Source: Hemerocallis citrina (lineage: Eukaryota > Streptophyta > Magnoliopsida > Asparagales > Asphodelaceae). Taken from it: a stretch of 64,000 nt of DNA. The first letter of the stretch is position 1, and each line of letters opens with the position of its first letter. Location of the stretch: positions 257,575,744 through 257,639,743 of the forward strand of contig CM030362.1 of NCBI GenBank assembly GCA_017893485.1. Direction: 5' to 3'. The notes below the pieces were generated by a model. The model saw only the letters and a list, made by a program, of their open reading frames with translations, ran no database searches and had not been told where the DNA came from. Below, piece after piece: positions 58,341 through 64,000 of this stretch. The position numbers were made by a program, and so were the translations under genes.

Positions 58341-58990
58341 GAGGTTAATTTCGAGAGATGCGGGAGCAGTTTCGAATGGCGAGCTAGTTCTAGTCCGCTT
58401 AGGAGTGGACTTGCGAAGCAAAATCGAGCCAAGTGTTGGACTCCGATCCATTCAACGGCTGCAGGAGCAATTTCGAACGGCGATCTACCCCCGGCCCGTC
58501 TGAAGACGAGCCGAGGAGGAAGAGTCGAGCCGAGTGCTGGACTCCGAACCATTGTGTGATTAGTTTAAGAGATGCAGGAGCAGTTTCGAATGGCGAGCTA
58601 CTTCTAGTCCGCTTAGGAGCGGACTTGCGAAGCAAAATCGAGCCAAGTGTTGGACTCCGATCCATTCAACGGCTGCAGGAGCAATTTCGAACGGCGATCT
58701 ACCCCCGACCCGTCTGAAGACGAGCCGAGGAGGAAGAGTCGAGCCGAGTGCTGGACTCCGAACCATCGTGTGATTAGTTTAAGAGATGCAGGAGCAGTTT
58801 CGAATGGCGAGCTACTTCTAGTACGCTTAGGAGCGGACTCGCGAAGCAAAATCGAGCCAAGTGTTGGACTCCGATCCATTCAACGGCTGCAGGAGCATTT
58901 TCGAACGGCGATCTACCCCCGGCCCGTCTGAAGACGAGCCGAGGAGGAAGAGTCGAGCCGAGTGCTGGACTCCGAACCATTGTGTGATAA
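58341..58990. repeat. Three tandem copies of a 214-bp unit
   Basis: GAGATGCAGGAGCAGTTTCGAA (first copy GAGATGCGGG...) recurs at about 58353, 58569 and 58783. Each unit is itself a half-repeat: AGGAGCAGTTTCGAATGGCG and AGGAGCAATTTCGAACGGCG, each followed by a TGGACTCCGA word. It separates the convergent ends of the antisense gene and pol. Confidence 0.92.
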
Positions 58991-59149
58991 GGGAATTAGA
59001 GGCGGAAGTATGCGATAATGTAAAAAACTTTATTTATTAATATCTAATGGTCGGCTGCTTCTAAAGTTGCTAGCCGTTATTACAATGAAAAAAGAACAAA
59101 GGAAAAATTACTAGTAGCAGGAGAGGAGTGGCCCGACATCTCGAGTTAC

Positions 59150-62100
59150 TTAGATAGGCGGGGTTGCCTTCTCTTGGTATTTCAAAAGATGGTCGGCGTT
59201 CCAAGTCCTGGGAATTTCTCTACCCTCAAGATCTTCTAGCTTGTATGCACCGGGGCGGATCACTTTGGAGACTTTGTACGGTCTCTCCCAATTTGGGGCC
59301 AGTTTGCTCTTCTGTCCGGGGAACGAAATTGCCAGTTTTCGGAGGACCAGATCCCCTTCTTTCAGGTCGGTTGGGCGGACCCGTTTGTTGTAGGCGAGTT
59401 CGATTCTTCTCCGATAACTTTGCTGCCGTATGGCTGCCCTTTCCCGGATTTCGTCTATCAAGTCCAGGCTCGTTCTGAGCTCCCTGGCATTCTGTTCTTC
59501 TTCAAAGGCCACCAGGCGAGGAGAGGGTATCCCAACTTCTAGTGGGATGAGGGCCTCGGACCCATAGGTGAGATTGAACGGACTCTCGCCTGTCGGGGTC
59601 CGCTTCGTGGTTCGGTAGTTCCACAACACATTGGGCAGTTGATCGACCCACAATCCCTTGGAGCACTTATCGAGTCTCTTCTTGATGCCGGAGAGGATCT
59701 GTCGGTTGGCATTCTCGGCTTGGCCATTTGACTGGGGATGAGAGACGGAGGAGAAGCGGTGCTGTATGGCTAGGTCTTCACATAAGGCTCGGAAGGCAGC
59801 TCCAGCGAACTGCGTACCGTTATCTGTAACTACGACTCGGGGAACACCGAACCGGCAGATTACATTTTTCCAGAAGAATTGAACGACTCTATGTTCGGTA
59901 ATTGTAGCCAGGGGCTCGGCCTCTATCCATTTCGAGAAATAGTCGACTGCCACGACTAGGAACTTCAATTGTCCGGGGACCGGTGGAAATGGACCAAGTA
60001 AGTCCATCCCCCACATTGCAAAGGGGATCGGACTTGATAGGGAGGAGAGTGGTGCTTGTGGAAGGCGTCGGATGTCGGAATACTTCTGGCAGGAGGTGCA
60101 TTGCCGAACGTGTCGTTCGGCGTCCCGTAGGAGAGTGGGCCAGTAATACCCGTAGTTTAACACTTTGCGTGCCAAGGCTCTGGAGCCGGAGTGGGCTCCG
60201 CCGATGCCCTCATGGAGCTCTTGCAGGGCGTAATCGGCTTGTCCGGGGGAGAGGCATCTTAGGTAGGGTCGACCATCCACCTGTGTGAAGGAGCGCTTAT
60301 ACAGAATGCCTTCGACCAGTATGTAACGCTCGGCTCGGGTCCTTATCTTTCGGGCTTCCTTCGGATCCCTTGGGAGGAGTCCGTCTCTTAAAAACTCGAC
60401 GAGGGGCTTCATCCAATTATCTTCGAGGGGGAATGGCAGTGTTCCAACGGAGCTGCAAGCCTCGTCCTCTATGCTTGGCTTGAGGAGGACTTCTATCAGA
60501 ACAGTTTGTTCGAGGCCTTGCAGGGATGAGGAAGCTAATTTGGACAGGGCGTCGGCCTGGGCATTTTCCTCTCTGGGGATTCTTCGGATGAGGGCCTCCT
60601 CGAAGAGCGCCATGAGGCTCTTCACTTTAGCCAAGTACTTTACCATCCTGTCATCGCGGGCTTCATATTCGCCGAGGACCTGGTTGACGACCAACTGAGA
60701 GTCGCTGAAGATCTGCAGGCATCGCGCCCCTGCGTTTCGGGCCATCCCGAGGCCGGCTATGAGTGCCTCGTATTCGGCTTCGTTATTCGAGGCTTTAAAG
60801 TTTATCCGGAGGGAATATTGAAGGACAAAGTCGTCTGGGCCCGCAAGGATGACTCCAGCCCCGCTCCCCTCGTTGCAAGAGGATCCATCGACATATACCG
60901 ACCAGATAGGCGGTCCCTTCGTTGTCTGCTCGGAGTCGGGGATAGTTGTTTCAACTATGAATTCGGCCAGCGCCTGCGCCTTGATTGCGGTTCGAGGCTG
61001 GTAAGTAATATCATGTTGGCTCAGCTCGATCGACCACTTCATGAGGCGGCCGGAAGTCTCTGGCTTGTGAAGGATCTGTTTCAACGGCTGGTCGGTAAGA
61101 ACGACCATCGAATGAGACTGGAAGTATGGCCGAAGCTTTCTGGCAGCCATTATCAGGGCGTAGGCTATTTTCTCAATTTTCGGGTACCGGAGCTCGGCGT
61201 CCCGGAGCACTTTGCTGACGTAGTAAATGGGCTTCTGAGTTCTTTCTTCTTCCCTGACTAAGACCGCACTTAGCGTCTGTTCCGAGGCTGCCAAGTAGAG
61301 GTAGAGTGGTTCGCCTGGTATGGGCTTGCTGAGGAGAGGTGGATTGACGAGGTAAGCCTTAAGCTGGTCGAAGGAATCTTGTTGTTGCTGCCCCCACTCG
61401 AATCCCTTTGCCCCCCTGAGGGCTTTGAAGAACGGGAGGCACTTCTCCCCGGACTTCGACAGAAAGCGCCCTATGGCGGCTAGGCGACCAGTCAATCTTT
61501 GAACTTCCTTGACATTTCTAGGAGGGGCCATGTCCAGTATGGCCTTGATCTTTTCTGGATTCGCTTCAATTCCTCGTTGGCTAACCATGAAGCCGAGGAA
61601 CTTCCCTGATGAGACGCCGAACGCACACTTGTTCGGGTTGAGTCTCATATTGTGCTTTCTTAAAACATCAAACGCTTCTTGAAGGTCGGCCACATGATCA
61701 ACGCCTCGAATGCTTTTCACAAGCATGTCGTCCACGTAAACTTCCATGTTTCGACCGATCTGCGCCTGAAATACCTTGTTAACAAGGCGCTGGTACGTTG
61801 CCCCGGCATTCTTTAGGCCGAAAGGCATGACTCTGTAGCAGTAGAGCCCTTGGTCGGTCACAAACGATGTTTTCGGAATATCCGGGGGGAACATCCTTAT
61901 CTGATTGTAACCCGAGAAAGCGTCCATGAAGCTGAGGAGCTCATGTCCCGAGGTTGCGTCAATCAGAGTGTCGATGCTCGGCAGAGGGAAGGGGTCTTTA
62001 GGGCAGGCCTTGTTGAGGTCAGTGAAATCAATACAGATTCTCCATGTACCGTTGGACTTTTTCACCATCACCACGTTTGACAACCACTCAGGATAATTTA

Positions 62101-63217
62101 CTTCCTGTATGAACCGGGCCTTCAGAAATTTGTCCACCTCTTCTTTGATAGCGAGCTGACGCTCGGGAGCGAACTTGCGCCTCTTCTGCTGGACCGGTTT
62201 GGACCCCGGATCAACACTGAGGCGGTGGACCAAGAGTTCTTCGGAGATACCGGGCATGTCTGCAGCTGTCCATGCGAAGAGGTCTTGGTTGGCTCGGATG
62301 CATTCTACAATATCCACGTATAGTGTGGATGGGAGGGTTTTGCTGACGAAGAACCTGCGGGTCGGCTCCTGCTCCGAGAAGAGTACCTCTTCCAACTCGT
62401 CTACCGGCTCGGAAGTTGGCCGAGCAGCATCTTGGGGGATCTCGAGTGTTTCTAAGGAGAGGACGGGTCCGAGGGTGGAAGTCATATAACACTTGCGGGC
62501 TTGCTCCTGATTGCCCCTTACCTCTCCCACCCCAGCCCGAGTGGGGAATTTCATTTTGAGATGATAGGCAGAAGGGACGGCTTCAAGGGCGGCTAGGCCG
62601 GGCCGACCCAAAATGACGTTGTAGGCCGCTGGGACATCTACGACCATGAAATCCATTGACTCCGTACGGGTAGTAGGAGTTTTGCCTGCTGTGACATCGA
62701 GGGTAATCACCCCTTCGATCGTCACCGGCACTCCCGTGAACCCATGGAGTGTATACCCGGCGGGCTTGAGTCTGTCTCGGGAGAGCTTCAGCCCCTTAAA
62801 AGCATCGAGGAATAGGATGTTTACGGAGGAGCCGTTATCTACTAGGATTCTTTCGACTTTGAAATTGGCCATGTGAAGGCTGATGACAAGTGCGTCACAA
62901 TGGGGGGTGCGGACTCCCTCGAGATCTTCGTCAGAAAAGGTGACGGGCACCCCAAGGCCTTTGGGAGGAGGGGTGGCTCGGACAGAGTTCACTTCTCTAA
63001 TAAAAGCTTTCCGAGAAGAGTTCGAGGAGCCCCCCATTGGACCCCCGTGGATGAGGTGGAGAACTCGTTCTTCCTCAAACTCTGGCGTCTCTTCTCGCTC
63101 TGGACGTTTGTTAGCCCCCCGAGGCTGGGGGGAAGCTCGCCTTGGTCCTTTCTCACGAATTTTGCCAACTGCCCCCTTTGGATAAGGGCCTCGATCTCGT
63201 TTCTTAGCGCTCGGCAA
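59150..63217 (-). CDS. pol: Tat-lineage pol polyprotein: protease, reverse transcriptase, RNase H, integrase
   Basis: One uninterrupted frame of 1355 residues from the ATG at 63217; the true frame may open further upstream, in gag. Approximate order: aspartic protease with ILVDNGSSVNILF (residues 122-134), where the usual D-S/T-G reads D-N-G-S; reverse transcriptase (about 370-550) with RICIDFTDLNKACPKD and YVDDMLVKS; a tether/RNase H-like section with YYVSKVLRDAE; RNase H (about 765-900) with YVDGSSCNEGSGAGVIL; then integrase with the zinc site (HSGSRALARKVL, CTSCQK), the core residues in WGMDLLGPFPP and VVTDNGTQF, and the Glu in HPQSNGQAENANR. The two RNase H-like blocks fit the Tat lineage. 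These enzymes copy the element RNA into DNA and insert it. No defect is visible. Confidence 0.93.
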   Translation of the reverse strand: MPSAKKRDRGPYPKGAVGKIREKGPRRASPQPRGANKRPEREETPEFEEERVLHLIHGGPMGGSSNSSRKAFIREVNSVRATPPPKGLGVPVTFSDEDLEGVRTPHCDALVISLHMANFKVERILVDNGSSVNILFLDAFKGLKLSRDRLKPAGYTLHGFTGVPVTIEGVITLDVTAGKTPTTRTESMDFMVVDVPAAYNVILGRPGLAALEAVPSAYHLKMKFPTRAGVGEVRGNQEQARKCYMTSTLGPVLSLETLEIPQDAARPTSEPVDELEEVLFSEQEPTRRFFVSKTLPSTLYVDIVECIRANQDLFAWTAADMPGISEELLVHRLSVDPGSKPVQQKRRKFAPERQLAIKEEVDKFLKARFIQEVNYPEWLSNVVMVKKSNGTWRICIDFTDLNKACPKDPFPLPSIDTLIDATSGHELLSFMDAFSGYNQIRMFPPDIPKTSFVTDQGLYCYRVMPFGLKNAGATYQRLVNKVFQAQIGRNMEVYVDDMLVKSIRGVDHVADLQEAFDVLRKHNMRLNPNKCAFGVSSGKFLGFMVSQRGIEANPEKIKAILDMAPPRNVKEVQRLTGRLAAIGRFLSKSGEKCLPFFKALRGAKGFEWGQQQQDSFDQLKAYLVNPPLLSKPIPGEPLYLYLAASEQTLSAVLVREEERTQKPIYYVSKVLRDAELRYPKIEKIAYALIMAARKLRPYFQSHSMVVLTDQPLKQILHKPETSGRLMKWSIELSQHDITYQPRTAIKAQALAEFIVETTIPDSEQTTKGPPIWSVYVDGSSCNEGSGAGVILAGPDDFVLQYSLRINFKASNNEAEYEALIAGLGMARNAGARCLQIFSDSQLVVNQVLGEYEARDDRMVKYLAKVKSLMALFEEALIRRIPREENAQADALSKLASSSLQGLEQTVLIEVLLKPSIEDEACSSVGTLPFPLEDNWMKPLVEFLRDGLLPRDPKEARKIRTRAERYILVEGILYKRSFTQVDGRPYLRCLSPGQADYALQELHEGIGGAHSGSRALARKVLNYGYYWPTLLRDAERHVRQCTSCQKYSDIRRLPQAPLSSLSSPIPFAMWGMDLLGPFPPVPGQLKFLVVAVDYFSKWIEAEPLATITEHRVVQFFWKNVICRFGVPRVVVTDNGTQFAGAAFRALCEDLAIQHRFSSVSHPQSNGQAENANRQILSGIKKRLDKCSKGLWVDQLPNVLWNYRTTKRTPTGESPFNLTYGSEALIPLEVGIPSPRLVAFEEEQNARELRTSLDLIDEIRERAAIRQQSYRRRIELAYNKRVRPTDLKEGDLVLRKLAISFPGQKSKLAPNWERPYKVSKVIRPGAYKLEDLEGREIPRTWNADHLLKYQEKATPPI

Positions 63218-64000
63218 TCGTTAGTGTCGTGCCCATGGTCCCGGTGATAGCGGCACCATTTCTCTCTATCCCTTCTTTTAGCTGGGGTGTTCATCTTTGG
63301 AGCTGGAGGTAGGACCCCTTCCTTTTCGACTTCCATGAAAATGGCGGAGATGTTTGTGGTGAGGGGAGTAAACTTTTCAAATCTAGGGGGAGGCCGGCGC
63401 TGGCCAGCATTATCCTTCTGAAACTTTTTGGGTCCCTCTTCTTCCGTTCCCTTCCTCTTGGACCCAGAGGCGGTTACTTCCCAGTTGGGCTGTTCCTCGG
63501 CCTCCTCAGCTCGGATGTATTTTTCAGTGCGGAGGAGGAGGTCAGAAAAGTCCTGTGGCGGTTTCTTGGCGAGGGAGGAGCGGAGATTGGAATTGAGGAT
63601 ATTGGATTGGAACGCCGCGGTGGCGACGGATTGATCGAGGGATGCGATGGTTCTGGCCTAAGCTGTGAACCTCTTCACGTAGTCCCTCAATTTCTCCCCC
63701 TTCTGCTGACGGAGGTGCAATAGGGAGATGCTGGTCTTCTCGGCCCTTCGGCTGCTGACGAAGTGGGTGATGAACAGGGTTTCGAACTGTTCGAAGGAAA
63801 ATATCGACGCCGGGGCAAGGCGAGAGTACCATTCTCGAGCCGGACCTTTCAGAGTTGCAGGGAATGTTTTGCAGAGGAGGGCATCGGAAGCTTGATGGAG
63901 GAGCATCAAGGTCTTAAAGCTTTTGATGTGGTCAACTGGATCGGTCTCCCCAGTGTAGTTCTCGAACTGGGGAGGTTTGAAACCGAAGGGAACAGGAGCA
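62989..64000 (-). pseudogene. gag: Tat-lineage gag, N-terminus outside the window, one internal stop
   Basis: One frame runs from the window edge to a stop at 62989. It contains the capsid-type core (KTFPATLKGPAREWYSRLAP, FETLFITHF) and, near 63240, a zinc-binding CRYHRDHGHDTNDC. A TAG at 63658-63660 interrupts it after DYVKRFTA, and the frame continues directly after it with ARTIASLDQSVATAAF, so a single substitution is likely. The downstream pol frame is shifted by -1 relative to this frame, with overlap from about 63217 to 62989. Gag would form the particle that packages the element RNA. This copy needs read-through or a helper. Confidence 0.82.

Larger units (their letters stand above)
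51780..64000 (-). mobile_element. Ty3/gypsy Tat-lineage LTR retrotransposon with antisense extra genes (5' end outside the window)
   Basis: The 3' LTR is at 51780-52389, with the polypurine tract beside it. Then, reading on the plus strand: tandem repeats (52800-54250), an antisense gene-like unit (54596-57640), more tandem repeats (57776-58990), pol (63217-59150, minus) and gag (minus, running off the window). Tat elements are known to carry such additional ORFs between pol and the 3' LTR. The uninterrupted pol suggests a fairly recent insertion, although gag carries one stop. The left flank is (TA)n, so its target duplication cannot be judged here. Confidence 0.9.

Noticed and set aside
58341..58990. 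Regular repeats considered as a CRISPR array or centromeric satellite
   Set aside because: Plant nuclear DNA, a 214-bp unit with no unique spacers and only three copies, inside an LTR element.
59983..63247. Several plus-strand frames of 70-147 residues opposite pol
   Set aside because: Shadows of the well-supported pol frame; no recognisable domains.

Overview
This window is nuclear DNA from a flowering plant, most probably a eudicot. It has split genes with GT-AG introns, a plant-type kinesin-7, and a dense nest of plant transposable elements (Ty1/copia, Ty3/gypsy Tat, LINE, Helitron, Harbinger-like MITEs, hAT-like and CACTA-like debris). I cannot name the species from the sequence. Most of the window is AT-rich with many (TA)n tracts; the Tat retrotransposon at the right end is clearly more GC-rich.

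Layout, left to right. Bases 1-6650 are a decayed copia element (+) split by a pol-less Tat-type LTR element (390-5317, minus) with matching LTRs and an imperfect 5-bp target duplication. Bases 7141-16150 hold a small host gene of unknown function (+). One of its introns carries a 5.2-kb Ale-type copia element (8764-13924, minus) and another carries a palindrome-rich MITE (14172-14795). CACTA-like subterminal repeats lie on both sides of this gene. Bases 16607-21439 are a long TGTAACCCC...GTGACA element with a SIRE-like LTR nested in it. Bases 22855-31728 (minus) hold the clearest host gene, a complete 13-exon kinesin-7 (KIN-7F/G/H type). Its exon phases all join into a 926-residue protein, and its introns contain MITE-type insertions.

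Upstream of the kinesin (32.7-40.1 kb) are two more MITEs of the same palindrome family. One contains a LINE, which in turn contains a second TGTAACCCC element, a three-deep nest. Bases 40360-41300 hold a cluster of small Helitrons, including what looks like a head-to-tail junction and a nested copy. Bases 41300-50500 have no recognisable gene, only tandem repeats and fragments; this may be the body of a larger Helitron-like unit. Bases 50500-51780 are (TA)n tracts interleaved with long-inverted-repeat MITEs.

Bases 51780-64000 are most of a comparatively young Tat-lineage gypsy element on the minus strand. Visible are its 3' LTR, polypurine tract, an intact 1355-residue pol ORF, and a gag that has one internal stop and is in a different frame from pol. 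On the opposite strand, between pol and the 3' LTR, is an additional gene-like unit (aORF) with its own introns, a putative-gypsy-transposon domain and coiled coils. The element at 390-5317 is a deletion derivative of the same family: LTRs, polypurine tract, primer site, gag N-terminus and tandem repeats correspond.

Exon limits were placed by hand from splice signals and reading phase. Family names come from recognised motifs, not database searches.
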